Shown here piece by piece: positions 18,915-27,456 of a stretch of 64,000 nucleotides of DNA. The position numbers and the translations under genes were made by a program. Every line of letters starts with the position of its first letter. The first letter of the stretch is position 1. Source of the DNA: Fen-1273 sp963837815 (lineage in GTDB: Bacteria > Bacteroidota > Ignavibacteria > UBA10030 > UBA6906). The notes beneath the pieces are model-generated. The model was not told where the DNA came from. It did not search any database and saw nothing but the letters and a program-made list of their open reading frames with translations. The stretch covers positions 620,001 through 684,000 of the forward strand of contig CAWIOS010000013.1 in the NCBI GenBank assembly GCA_963837815.1, in the 5' to 3' direction.

Positions 18915-20855
18915 CTAGGTGGTGAGTCCTTTGCCTGCGATTTCGCCCGTCAGTTTCCGGAGCACCTCTCCACGCGGCATGGGGCCGAGGTCCCCTTTCC
19001 TGTGCTGGCGGACGGCAACGGTGTCCGCATTCCGCTCTTTCTCACCGACGACGAGCATGTAGGGAGCCTTCCGCACCTCCCACTCCCTGATCTTGTAGCC
19101 GATCTTCTCGTTCCTGTCGTCGAGTTCCGCGCGCACGCCCGCGGATTTCAGATCTTCGTGAACTTTTCTCGCATAATCAAGCGATGCGTCGGTGATCGGC
19201 AGGACCGCGCACTGCACCGGCGCGAGCCAGAGCGGGAACTCCCCGGCGTAGTGCTCGATGAGCACCCCGATGAACCGTTCCATGGATCCGAACGGCGCGC
19301 GGTGGATGATGACGGGCCTGTGCTTCGCCCCGTCGCTCCCGGTATACTCCAGGTTGAACCGCTCGGGCATGACGTGGTCGACCTGCACGGTGCCGAGCTG
19401 CCAGGTCCTCCGGAGCGCGTCGAGGACCATGAAATCAATCTTCGGTCCGTAAAACGCCGCCTCGCCGATGCCGACGAAATAGTCGAGCTTCATCGCGTCG
19501 GCGGCCTCCCGGATTTCGTGCTCCCCCTGTTCCCACTGCTCGTCGTTCCCGCCGTATTTTTCGGTGTTCTTCGGGTCCCGGAACGAGAGCCGGGTCTTGA
19601 AATCCCTGAACCCGAGCGTGCTGAACACGAGCTGGATGAGATCGATGACATCGCACAGCTCGTCTTTCAGCTGGTCCTGCCGCACGTACATGTGCGAATC
19701 GTCGACGGTGAACGAACGCACCCGGGTGAGCCCGTTGAGCTCCCCCGACTGTTCGTACCGGTACACCGTGCCGAATTCCGCGAGGCGGAGCGGAAGCTCC
19801 CTGTAGCTCCGCGGCCTCGCGAGATAGATCTGGTGGTGGTGAGGACAGTTCATGGGCTTCAGAAGGTACTGTTCCCCTTCCATCACGATCGGCGGAAACT
19901 GGCTGTCCTTGTAGTACGGGTAGTGCCCGCTCGTCCGGTACAGATTCAGATTGGCGATGTGCGGGGTGATGACGGGCTGGTACCCCCGCTTGCGCTGTTC
20001 CTCCTTCAGGAACGATTCCAGTGTCTCGCGCAGGATCGTCCCTTTCGGCAGCCAGATCGGGAGTCCCCCTCCCACCTTCGGGGTCAGCAGGAACAGCTCC
20101 ATCTCCTGCCCGATTTTCCGGTGATCCCGTTTCTTCGCCTCCTCCAGCCTCTCGAGATGCTCGTCAAGCTCTTTCTGCGTCGGAAAGGTCACGCCGTAGA
20201 TCCGCTGGAGCATCTTGTTCTTTTCGTCCCCGCGCCAGTACGCCCCCGCGACGCTCAGGAGCTTGACCGCCCGGATCAACCCGGTCGAGGGGATGTGCGG
20301 CCCGAAGCAGAGGTCGGTGAAATTCCCCTGATGATAGAACGTGATCTCTTCCCCCTTCAGACCGTCGAGAAGCTCCAGCTTGTATTGGTCCCCCTTCGTC
20401 CTGAAGTACGCGACGGCGTCGTCCCACGGTTTGGCTTCGCGCCGGTACGGCACGTCCCGCGTAGCGAGTTCCGCCATCTTCTTCTCTATCCGCGCAAGGT
20501 CGTCCGCGGTGAGGGAATGGTCCCCCATGTCGATGTCGTAGTAAAACCCGTTTTCGATCGCGGGACCGATGCCGAACTTGGTGCCGGGGAAAAGGGCCTC
20601 CACGGCTTCCGCCATCAGGTGCGCGGAGCTGTGCCAGTAGGTCCTCTTCGCCTCGTCGTCCTTCCACGTGTGAATCCGGATCGACGCGTCGTTCCCGATC
20701 GGCCTGAGCAGATCCCACACCTTCCCGTCGACCGAGATCGCCAGCGCATCACGTGCGAGGCCGCGGCCGATCGCGGCGGCGATTTCCTTCCCCGTCACCC
20801 CCCGCGGGAATTCCCTTTTGGACCCGTCGGGGAGAGTTATCGTAATAGCGTCCAT
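18915..20855 (-). CDS. thrS: Threonine-tRNA ligase
   Basis: A 646-residue class II synthetase. Domains in order: TGS (1-65), N2 editing domain with HSSAHLMAEA (zinc/editing motif HxxxH), catalytic core with MNCPHHHQIYL and RYEQSGELNGLTRVRSF, zinc-binding Cys and His residues, and a C-terminal anticodon-binding domain (QCAVLPITDASLDYA). An intrinsic-type terminator lies only about 15 bases upstream of the ATG, leaving no room for a promoter between them, so expression may depend on read-through from the tRNA genes. Confidence 0.97.
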   Translation of the reverse strand: MDAITITLPDGSKREFPRGVTGKEIAAAIGRGLARDALAISVDGKVWDLLRPIGNDASIRIHTWKDDEAKRTYWHSSAHLMAEAVEALFPGTKFGIGPAIENGFYYDIDMGDHSLTADDLARIEKKMAELATRDVPYRREAKPWDDAVAYFRTKGDQYKLELLDGLKGEEITFYHQGNFTDLCFGPHIPSTGLIRAVKLLSVAGAYWRGDEKNKMLQRIYGVTFPTQKELDEHLERLEEAKKRDHRKIGQEMELFLLTPKVGGGLPIWLPKGTILRETLESFLKEEQRKRGYQPVITPHIANLNLYRTSGHYPYYKDSQFPPIVMEGEQYLLKPMNCPHHHQIYLARPRSYRELPLRLAEFGTVYRYEQSGELNGLTRVRSFTVDDSHMYVRQDQLKDELCDVIDLIQLVFSTLGFRDFKTRLSFRDPKNTEKYGGNDEQWEQGEHEIREAADAMKLDYFVGIGEAAFYGPKIDFMVLDALRRTWQLGTVQVDHVMPERFNLEYTGSDGAKHRPVIIHRAPFGSMERFIGVLIEHYAGEFPLWLAPVQCAVLPITDASLDYARKVHEDLKSAGVRAELDDRNEKIGYKIREWEVRKAPYMLVVGEKERNADTVAVRQHRKGDLGPMPRGEVLRKLTGEIAGKGLTT

Positions 20856-20869
20856 GTCGTCGACATCAC

Positions 20870-20895
20870 AAAAAAAAACGGAGCAGGCTCCGCTT
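20870..20895 (-). terminator. Intrinsic terminator between tRNA-Val and thrS
   Basis: On the minus strand AAGCGGAG and CTCCGTTT flank a CCTG loop and run into an uninterrupted stretch of nine T. It ends 15 bases before the thrS ATG. Confidence 0.75.
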
Positions 20896-20911
20896 CAAGC
20901 GTTCATCACTG

Positions 20912-20985
<74 letters not shown>

Positions 20986-21047
20986 GTCGCACTTTCGCCG
21001 TCGCACCGCCCCCTGTCAGAGTTCTCGCCGCATGCCGGCCTGATTCG

Positions 21048-21133
21048 TGCCGAGGGCCGGACTCGAACCGGCACGGGCCCTGCGGCCCTCAGGATTTTAA
21101 GTCCTGTGCGTCTACCAATTTCGCCACCCCGGC
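21048..21133 (-). tRNA. tRNA-Leu (TAA)
   Basis: An 86-base class II tRNA with a long variable arm (GAGGGCCGCAGGGCCC region). Acceptor arms GCCGGGG / CCTCGGC pair with one G-U, and the anticodon is TAA in the loop CTTAAAA. The discriminator is A. Confidence 0.96.
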
Positions 21134-21306
21134 CCAGGATTCCGGCGTACTCTGGAGGCTTCCCGGCCGGGAGTGCCGGCCGGCTGTCTGCAACCGCGGT
21201 TCAGCGTGGTGAATATGGTACGGATTTGAGGAAAAAGATGCAAGGACATTCAGGACCGTTCGCCGGGAAATGCGCGGTGCGCGCGCAATACGGAAGCCCT
21301 GACATG

Positions 21307-21338
21307 AAAAAGCCGTGTCCTCCCTGCGGAGCGCGGCT
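21307..21338 (-). terminator. Probable terminator after tRNA-Cys
   Basis: On the minus strand AGCCG (21334-21338) pairs with CGGCT (21311-21315), with an inner CTCC/GGAG pairing, followed by T5. It lies 26 bases beyond the tRNA-Cys 3' end. Confidence 0.5.
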
Positions 21339-21364
21339 CTGGCGCTGTGCGAGCACCATCGTTG

Positions 21365-21436
21365 AGGCGACGACCGGATTCGAACCGGTGCATAAAGGTT
21401 TTGCAGACCTCTCCCTTACCACTTGGGTACGTCGCC
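21365..21436 (-). tRNA. tRNA-Cys (GCA)
   Basis: A 72-base tRNA with acceptor GGCGACG / CGTCGCC, anticodon GCA in loop CTGCAAA and discriminator T, as expected for Cys. The upstream terminator ends only about 36 bases before the tRNA, leaving little space for its own promoter. Confidence 0.96.
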
Positions 21437-21471
21437 GTAAATGCTGGCTCTTCCGGGATCACCCTACCCCT

Positions 21472-21515
21472 AAAAAAAAGCCCCGCCACCTGGTGGGATT
21501 GGGGGCGGCGGGGCC
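21472..21515 (-). terminator. Strong intrinsic terminator between tRNA-Gly and tRNA-Cys
   Basis: On the minus strand GCCCCGCC (21507-21514) pairs with GGCGGGGC (21480-21487) and is followed by eight T. It sits about 70 bases after tRNA-Gly. Confidence 0.75.
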
Positions 21516-21585
21516 ACTTTAAAGAGAAGTGTATTTACAGAGACGTTCGGTGCGATTACCGACCATCCCCTGCCCCGAAGGGCAG

Positions 21586-21658
<73 letters not shown>

Positions 21659-21670
21659 ATTGGCAACAGC

Positions 21671-21699
21671 AATGTAAGGAACCAACCCTGAATTTGCAA
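21671..21699 (-). promoter_or_regulatory. Sigma70-type promoter for tRNA-Gly
   Basis: On the minus strand TTGCAA (21694-21699) and TACATT (21671-21676) are 17 bases apart. The predicted start is near 21664, just upstream of the tRNA 5' end at 21658. Confidence 0.5.
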
Positions 21700-21749
21700 G
21701 TCACGCAGCCGACAAAGAGCTGATTCCGTTTACCAATGCGTCGTGAAAA

Positions 21750-21778
21750 AATATACCTCGGCGGCAGGTGAAAGTCAA
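21750..21778 (-). promoter_or_regulatory. Second, upstream sigma70-type promoter for the tRNA genes
   Basis: On the minus strand TTGACT (21773-21778) and TATATT (21750-21755) are separated by 17 bases. It overlaps the last codons of the CYTH gene and points at tRNA-Gly. Confidence 0.55.
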
Positions 21779-22326
21779 GTGCCCGGGGAAATTCTTTTTG
21801 AAAGATTCTTTGTGAGAGATGTTCTTTTTGAGAGAATCATGTCGGAATACGAGGCTTTCACGACGCTGTCGTCCGCGATCCCGAATGCATTCCTCAGGTC
21901 TTTCATCGTCGCAACGGACGCGTCGGTTTTCCCTCCGGTCACCTCGAACTCCACGAACGTCCCCAGTCCCTCCACCTCGTCGATGTGAATCCGCGCGTCC
22001 CGGAAAAGGTAGAGGTCCCGCCGTTTCCGCACGACCGCAAGGACGCCGAATGCGTCTGACAGGACACTCCTGAGCCCCGGGGCATTCCCCACGGTTTCGC
22101 GCGTGAACCTGCTCCATCGCTCCATGTCATTCTCGGGACGGTCGTAGAATATCAGCTCCGTTTCCGCCCCGTCGATCTCGCGCAATTTCAGTCTTCCGTG
22201 AGGAACGCGGAAATACGTGTCCTGCTGAATGAGCGTCCCCCGGCAGGCGGCCCCGCAGGCGGCGGCGCACTCTCTCGCGCGCGCGGGGGAGGCGATCCGC
22301 GCTTTCAACTCGAGATTGACGGGCAT
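21775..22326 (-). CDS. CYTH domain protein (triphosphate tunnel enzyme family)
   Basis: A 183-residue soluble protein. NLELKARI at the N-terminus is close to the metal-binding ExExK signature of CYTH proteins. Further tunnel strands follow with charged residues facing in: LKLREIDG, ELIFYDRPE, VVRKRRDLYLF, ARIHIDEVEGLGTFVEFEV. The family includes class IV adenylate cyclases, thiamine triphosphatases and inorganic triphosphatases, and the actual substrate cannot be told from sequence. It follows greA by 28 bases. Downstream are the tRNA genes. Confidence 0.8.
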   Translation of the reverse strand: MPVNLELKARIASPARARECAAACGAACRGTLIQQDTYFRVPHGRLKLREIDGAETELIFYDRPENDMERWSRFTRETVGNAPGLRSVLSDAFGVLAVVRKRRDLYLFRDARIHIDEVEGLGTFVEFEVTGGKTDASVATMKDLRNAFGIADDSVVKASYSDMILSKRTSLTKNLSKRISPGT

Positions 22327-22354
22327 CGTTGTCGGGGGAGGCCGGCGGGAATTC

Positions 22355-22843
22355 TCAGCGGGTGACGTCGATGATCTTGTACTTCAACTGGCCCGCGGGA
22401 ACCTTGATATCCACCGTCTCCCCCTTCACTTTTCCGAGGAGGGCCTTGCCGATGGGAGACGTCACCGAGATCTTGTTGTCCTCGAATTTCGATTCCTCCG
22501 GCGAAACGAGAAGATATTCGTGGATCTCGTCGGTCTTGAGGTCCTTCAGCTTCACGCGGCTCAGGATGTAGATCTTGTCGTTCGGCAGGTCGCTTGCCTG
22601 GATGATCTTCGCCCGGGAGAGCGTCTGCTCCAGTTTCGCAATCTTCAGCTCGAGGTGCTGCTGTTCTTCCTTCGCGGCATCGTATTCGGCATTCTCGGAG
22701 AGGTCGCCGTGCCCGCGCGCGTCGGAGATCTTCATCGCGACGGATTTGCGGCCGTTCGTTTTCAGCTCCCGCAGCTCCTGCTCGATCTCCACGAGCCGCT
22801 CGCGCGTGAGGTAGACTGCCTCCGGAATTCCGTTTGACGTCAT
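22355..22843 (-). CDS. greA: Transcription elongation factor GreA
   Basis: A 162-residue factor that rescues backtracked RNA polymerase by stimulating transcript cleavage. The N-terminal coiled coil (LVEIEQELRELKTNGRK) has the acidic tip in GDLSENAEYDAAKEEQ, the active residues that reach the polymerase centre. The C-terminal domain contains ISVTSPIGKALLGKVKGE. The ATG at 22843 with AGAGGTG upstream is preferred; an earlier in-frame start would add an unusual hydrophobic tail. It lies 139 bases after ribBA. Confidence 0.97.
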   Translation of the reverse strand: MTSNGIPEAVYLTRERLVEIEQELRELKTNGRKSVAMKISDARGHGDLSENAEYDAAKEEQQHLELKIAKLEQTLSRAKIIQASDLPNDKIYILSRVKLKDLKTDEIHEYLLVSPEESKFEDNKISVTSPIGKALLGKVKGETVDIKVPAGQLKYKIIDVTR

Positions 22844-22982
22844 GATGCACCTCTGACTGAAGAAAAGGACAAAAAGAATAGCCATCATCCGCGCTGACGA
22901 ATGGTGGCTACCCGTTGACAATCGTTGAATTAACTCCCTCTAAAGTACACAAGCGCCGGGGTCAAAAGCAAGCGGAAAATGC

Positions 22983-24206
22983 TCATTCCGCCTTCGTGTG
23001 CTGGTCGACCAGGATGAGGTGCCCCATTTTGTCCCGTTTCGTGCGGAGGTAGCGGGCGTTGATCTCGTTGGCGTCGATTTCCAGGGGGACCCGCTCGACG
23101 ATATCAAGGCCGTACCCGTGAAGGCCGACAACCTTTTTCGGGTTGTTCGTCATGAGCCGCATCTTCCGCACACCCAGGTCCCGCAGTATCTGCGCCCCGA
23201 TGCCGTAATCCCGGAGGTCCGCGCGGAATCCCAGTTTCTCGTTCGCCTCGACGGTATCGAGCCCCTCGTCCTGCAGCCTGTACGCCTTGAGCTTGTTCAC
23301 GAGCCCGATCCCCCTCCCCTCCTGCCTCATGTACAGGACGACGCCGGAACCGGTTTTTTCCACCATGAGGAGCGCCGCCATGAGCTGCTCGTTGCAGTCG
23401 CAGCGGAGGGAGCCGAATATGTCCCCTGTGAGGCACTCGGAGTGCACGCGCACGAGCGTGGGGACGTCGGGGAGGATCGTCCCCTTGACGAGCGCGATGT
23501 GCTCCTTGCTGTCCGTCTCGCTCCGGTAAAGCGAGATGTCGAATGTCCCGTATTTCGAGGGGAGGTGTGTCGAAACGATCCGCTGGACGAGTTTCTCCCG
23601 GGTCATCCGGTACTCGATGAGGTCGCGGACGGTGACGATCGCCATGGAGAACTGCCGCGCGATCTTGAAGAGATCCGGGACCCGCGCCATCGTCCCGTCC
23701 GCGTTCATGATCTCGCAGAGGGCGCCGACGGGCGTCAGACCCGCCATCCTGCAGAGATCGACAACAGCCTCCGTGTGTCCTGTGCGCCGGAGGACGCCGC
23801 CATCGAGAGCCCTCAGCGGGAAGATGTGGCCGGGGCGGGCAAGGTCGGGGGGTTTCGTGCCCGGGGCCGCCAGCGCGCGCACTGTTGCCGCCCTGTCGGC
23901 TGCGGACACCCCCGTCGTCGTCCCGTGCGTGTAATCCACCGAGACCGTAAACGGAGTCTCGTGGAGCGACGTGTTGCTGTCCACCATCAGATCCAGCCCG
24001 AGTTCCTTTGCGCGTGCGGCGGTCAGCGGGGCGCAGATGATCCCGCGGCCGTGGGTCGCAAAGAAATTGATGACGCCCGCGTCAACAAACTCGGCCGCGC
24101 ACGCGAAGTCGCCCTCGTTCTCCCTGTCGTCGTCGTCCACGACGATCACGGTCCTGCCGCGCCGGATTTCGGCGATGGCGTCATCAATGTCGTTGAATCG
24201 ATCCAT
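22983..24206 (-). CDS. ribBA: Bifunctional 3,4-dihydroxy-2-butanone 4-phosphate synthase / GTP cyclohydrolase II
   Basis: A 407-residue fusion making both precursors of riboflavin. The RibB half (about 1-200) has VDDDDRENEGDF, HGRGIICAPL and TTGVSAADRAAT. The RibA half has the zinc site HSECLTGDIFGSLRCDC, then MRQEGRGIGL and the GTP-binding NNPKKVVGL. A GTG at 24227 could add seven residues; the ATG at 24206 matches family N-termini. No FMN riboswitch is seen before it; it is embedded downstream of tgt and yajC. Confidence 0.96.
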   Translation of the reverse strand: MDRFNDIDDAIAEIRRGRTVIVVDDDDRENEGDFACAAEFVDAGVINFFATHGRGIICAPLTAARAKELGLDLMVDSNTSLHETPFTVSVDYTHGTTTGVSAADRAATVRALAAPGTKPPDLARPGHIFPLRALDGGVLRRTGHTEAVVDLCRMAGLTPVGALCEIMNADGTMARVPDLFKIARQFSMAIVTVRDLIEYRMTREKLVQRIVSTHLPSKYGTFDISLYRSETDSKEHIALVKGTILPDVPTLVRVHSECLTGDIFGSLRCDCNEQLMAALLMVEKTGSGVVLYMRQEGRGIGLVNKLKAYRLQDEGLDTVEANEKLGFRADLRDYGIGAQILRDLGVRKMRLMTNNPKKVVGLHGYGLDIVERVPLEIDANEINARYLRTKRDKMGHLILVDQHTKAE

Positions 24207-24257
24207 GCGTTCAGCGCTCTTTCCCACGCGTACCCCGCGCTCCGGAAGTTGCCGTGT

Positions 24258-24608
24258 CTACTTTATCTCTTTGACGGGCGTCGGCTCGCCGGTGCCCTCG
24301 CTGACCACGGAGGTGATCGACGAGCGCTCAAACTTCATCTTCACGTTGTCCGCGACCTGCACGAGGACCGTCTTCTCGTCGATCCCCGCGATCGTTCCGT
24401 ACATTCCGCCTGCGGTGATCACCTTGTCCCCTTTCTTGAGCGCGTCAAGGAGCTTCTGGCGCTCTTTCTGCCGCTTCTGCTGCGGGCGGAGGATCATGAA
24501 GTAAAAGATCCCGATGATGAGGGCGAACATGAGCAGCGTGCTGAAGAGCCCCTGCCCTGCGTCTCCCCCCGACGGTGCCATGAACATAAACACTTGTGAT
24601 GTCGTCAC
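24258..24608 (-). CDS. yajC: Preprotein translocase subunit YajC
   Basis: A 116-residue single-pass membrane protein that associates with SecDF. After a short periplasmic N-terminus, one transmembrane helix (LFSTLLMFALIIGIFYFMI) is followed by the hallmark RPQQKRQKE and the conserved KKGDKVITAGGMYGTIAGI. The start is a GTG at 24608 with GGAGGAACA before it. The tgt-yajC order is widely conserved; secDF is not adjacent here. Confidence 0.95.
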   Translation of the reverse strand: MTTSQVFMFMAPSGGDAGQGLFSTLLMFALIIGIFYFMILRPQQKRQKERQKLLDALKKGDKVITAGGMYGTIAGIDEKTVLVQVADNVKMKFERSSITSVVSEGTGEPTPVKEIK

Positions 24609-24635
24609 TTGTTCCTCCGGTTCGGTGTCAGTGAT

Positions 24636-25772
24636 TTACGTGATTGTGTCCGCCGGCCCGGCGGACAGTCGAGCGACCATCGCGTCCTTCCAGGAGGCGA
24701 AGGTTCCCTTCAGGATCTCCTCGCGCGCCCGCGAAAGAAGCCAGACGTAAAACGTCAGGTTGTGGACGGACGCGAGCTGCAGTGCGAGTATCTCCCCCGC
24801 CCTGAACAGGTGGCGGAGATACGCGCGGGAGAAATTCCGGCACCCGTAGCATGCGCACTCCGGGTCGACGGGACTGAAATCCCCGGCGTGCACGGCGTTC
24901 CGCATGTTCAGCTTTCCGTTCCGCGTGAAAAGGACGGCGTTTCTCCCGTTGCGCGTCGGCAGAACGCAGTCGAACATGTCCACGCCGCGTGCGATCGCCT
25001 CGAGCATGTTCTTCGGGGTTCCCACCCCCATCAGGTACCGGGGCCGGCCTGCCGGAAGCACGGCGGTGCAGACCCCGGTCATGCCGTACATCGTTTCTTC
25101 CGCCTCCCCCACCGAAAGTCCGCCGATCGCGTACCCGTCAAAATCCATTCCTGAGAGAGCGAGCGCCGACTCTTCGCGGATCCTCCCGTACGTGCTCCCC
25201 TGCACGATCCCGAACAGAAACTGGTCCGTGCCGTATATCGGCGAGGTCTGCTCCATGCGGTTACGTGCGCGTCCGGCCCACCGGACCGTCAGGTCGTTCG
25301 ACCTGCGGGCGTACGCCTCGTCGCACGGGAACGGGGCGCACTCATCGAGAACCATCATGATGTCTGACCCCAGCGCCCGCTCGATGTCGATGACGCCTTC
25401 CGGCGTAAAATGATGTTCGGATCCGTCGATGTGCGAGCGGAACCGGACACCGTCTTCATCGATCCGCCGGAGCGCGGAAAGGCTGAAAACCTGGTAGCCG
25501 CCGCTGTCGGTAAGTATCGGCTTCGGCCAGCCGATAAACCTGTGGAGCCCCCCCGCCTGTTCAATTGCCGGCGTTCCGGGGCGGAGGTACAGGTGATAGG
25601 CGTTTCCCAGGATCACCTGCGCCCCGATTTCTTCAAGCTCCCTCTGCTCAACCGCCTTGACGGAACCCTGCGTTCCCACGGGCATGAACACCGGGGTGGC
25701 AATTTCCCCCCGGCCGGTCACCATGACGCCGGCCCGTGCGTTTCCGTCGGTCTTTGCGATCGAGAACTTCAA
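24636..25772 (-). CDS. tgt: Queuine/preQ1 tRNA-ribosyltransferase
   Basis: A 378-residue TIM-barrel enzyme exchanging guanine-34 for preQ1 in GUN-anticodon tRNAs, a step in queuosine synthesis. DSGGYQVFSL holds the base-binding Asp, GSDIMMVLDECAPFP the substrate region, and GVDMFDCVLPTRNGRNA the catalytic Asp segment. The zinc site is CACYGCRNFSRAYLRHLF. Start and length are normal. It lies 31 bases after nnr. Confidence 0.97.
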   Translation of the reverse strand: MKFSIAKTDGNARAGVMVTGRGEIATPVFMPVGTQGSVKAVEQRELEEIGAQVILGNAYHLYLRPGTPAIEQAGGLHRFIGWPKPILTDSGGYQVFSLSALRRIDEDGVRFRSHIDGSEHHFTPEGVIDIERALGSDIMMVLDECAPFPCDEAYARRSNDLTVRWAGRARNRMEQTSPIYGTDQFLFGIVQGSTYGRIREESALALSGMDFDGYAIGGLSVGEAEETMYGMTGVCTAVLPAGRPRYLMGVGTPKNMLEAIARGVDMFDCVLPTRNGRNAVLFTRNGKLNMRNAVHAGDFSPVDPECACYGCRNFSRAYLRHLFRAGEILALQLASVHNLTFYVWLLSRAREEILKGTFASWKDAMVARLSAGPADTIT

Positions 25773-25803
25773 GGAAATAAGGTAGGTATTCGGGGACGGA
25801 AAA

Positions 25804-27393
25804 TCAACGCGACGCGCCCGGAGCTGAGGTCCCCCGGAGGGATATGCCCGAGAGCGCCGCGGGGATGCACGCGGCGATATCGGTTGCGATCATGCTCGCA
25901 GCGCCGAATCGTTCCGCTGCAATGTCCCCGGCCAGTCCGTGAACGAATGCACCCGCGCATGCCGCCAGAGGCGCGGCCATCCCCCGGGCGGCAAATCCCG
26001 CGATGAGTCCCGTCAGTACGTCGCCGCTGCCGATCGTCGCCATCCCGGGATTCCCCGTGGAGTTCACGTACGCGCTCCCGCCGGGATCGGCGGTGACCGT
26101 GGGGGCACCCTTCAGCACAAGGACCGACCTGAATCGCCTGGCGGCATCCCGTGCGGCGCTGACGCGGAATCGTTCGGCGTCCCCCGCCGTCCCCCCGGCA
26201 AGCGCCGCAAACTCTCCCGTGTGCGGCGTCAGGATCACGGGAGACGTTTTTTTCTTCAGGAGGGCGGTCTCGCCGACCAGTGCAAACAGGGCGTCGGCAT
26301 CGACGACGACCGGTTTGTCCAGCTTCAGAAGCAACTCCCGGACGAACGCGATGGTCTCCCCCTCCCTCGAAATCCCCGGCCCGAGTGCCACGGCGTCCGC
26401 CCACGAGGCCCGTTCGAGAACCCCGGCAACCGAATCCGGGCCGAACGAGCCGGAACCGGATTCGCGGACCGGCGCCATGATGACCTCGGTGACTCTCCGT
26501 GCAATCGCATGCTGTATCGACGACGGGAACGCCAGAACGACCGCTCCCGCTCCCGAGCGGAGAGCGGCTGCCGCGGTCATGAGAGGCGCACCGGTGAACG
26601 CCCGCGAACCCGCGACGACGAGTACCTTCCCCGCACTGTATTTATGAGCGGTGCGCGGACGGGGCGGCAACATCCCGGCAACGTCCGCTTCCAGGACCCG
26701 GAGTACGGCGTCGCGTCCGACGCGAATCAGCGACGGCGGAAGACTGATATCCGCGACGTGCACCGCACCGCTCCTGTCGCACCCCTCGCCGACGTAGTGC
26801 CCGATCTTCGCGAGACCCATGGCAACGGTGAGGTCCGCCTTCACCGCCGCATTCCCGACCGTCCCCGTCGACGCATCAACGCCGGAAGGGATATCCACCG
26901 ATGCCACGAATGCGCCGCTTCGGTTTATCCATTCCACGGCGGCGAGTTCCCTGCCGGCAACGTCTCCGGAAAAACCGGTCCCGAATATCGCATCGACGAC
27001 GATCTCGGGCTGCGGGGGAAATGTCGGATTCCTCCCCGCGGCCACGACCGCAACGTGCATGCCCGAGCCACGGAGCCGGGCCATCCGGAGTGCCGCATCG
27101 AGGTTTGTTTTCGCATCTCCTCCCACCGAACGCCGGCCTGACAGGAGGACCGCGTGAACTTCCCCCCCCCTGTTGGCGATGTGACGGGCGATGACGAACC
27201 CGTCTCCGCCGTTGTTTCCCTTCCCGCAGACAACAACGGTCTTCCTGCCCGCGAGCGGTCCCCTCGTCCGCTCCAGGATCTCGACGAATGAGCGTCCGGC
27301 GTTTTCCATGAGGAGAAGTCCGGGAATGCCGGCAGTCGTCATTGCCGCCCGGTCGAAGCCTCTCATCAGTTCCGCCGTCGCGAGAATTTGCAT
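25804..27393 (-). CDS. nnr: Bifunctional NAD(P)H-hydrate repair enzyme (epimerase/dehydratase)
   Basis: A 529-residue fusion that repairs damaged NAD(P)H hydrates. The N-terminal YjeF_N epimerase domain (about 1-210) has LMENAGRSFVE, VVCGKGNNGGDGFVIARH and VDAIFGTGFSGDV. The C-terminal ribokinase-like ADP-dependent dehydratase contains ALGPGISREGET, VILTPHTGEFA and IGSGDVLTGLIAGF. This two-domain arrangement is the common bacterial form. It stands 63 bases after nuoN. Confidence 0.93.
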   Translation of the reverse strand: MQILATAELMRGFDRAAMTTAGIPGLLLMENAGRSFVEILERTRGPLAGRKTVVVCGKGNNGGDGFVIARHIANRGGEVHAVLLSGRRSVGGDAKTNLDAALRMARLRGSGMHVAVVAAGRNPTFPPQPEIVVDAIFGTGFSGDVAGRELAAVEWINRSGAFVASVDIPSGVDASTGTVGNAAVKADLTVAMGLAKIGHYVGEGCDRSGAVHVADISLPPSLIRVGRDAVLRVLEADVAGMLPPRPRTAHKYSAGKVLVVAGSRAFTGAPLMTAAAALRSGAGAVVLAFPSSIQHAIARRVTEVIMAPVRESGSGSFGPDSVAGVLERASWADAVALGPGISREGETIAFVRELLLKLDKPVVVDADALFALVGETALLKKKTSPVILTPHTGEFAALAGGTAGDAERFRVSAARDAARRFRSVLVLKGAPTVTADPGGSAYVNSTGNPGMATIGSGDVLTGLIAGFAARGMAAPLAACAGAFVHGLAGDIAAERFGAASMIATDIAACIPAALSGISLRGTSAPGASR

Positions 27394-27456
27394 CCGAGTG
27401 GTTCCGGAAGATTGTGATGCGTGAACAGCGGTCCCGCGCCTGTCAGCCGCGGGACG

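Noticed and set aside
20856..20911. T-box riboswitch upstream of thrS
   Set aside because: The gap is only 56 bases and has no T-box sequence; only a terminator is present.
24207..24257. FMN riboswitch before ribBA
   Set aside because: The gap is 51 bases with none of the conserved FMN element blocks.
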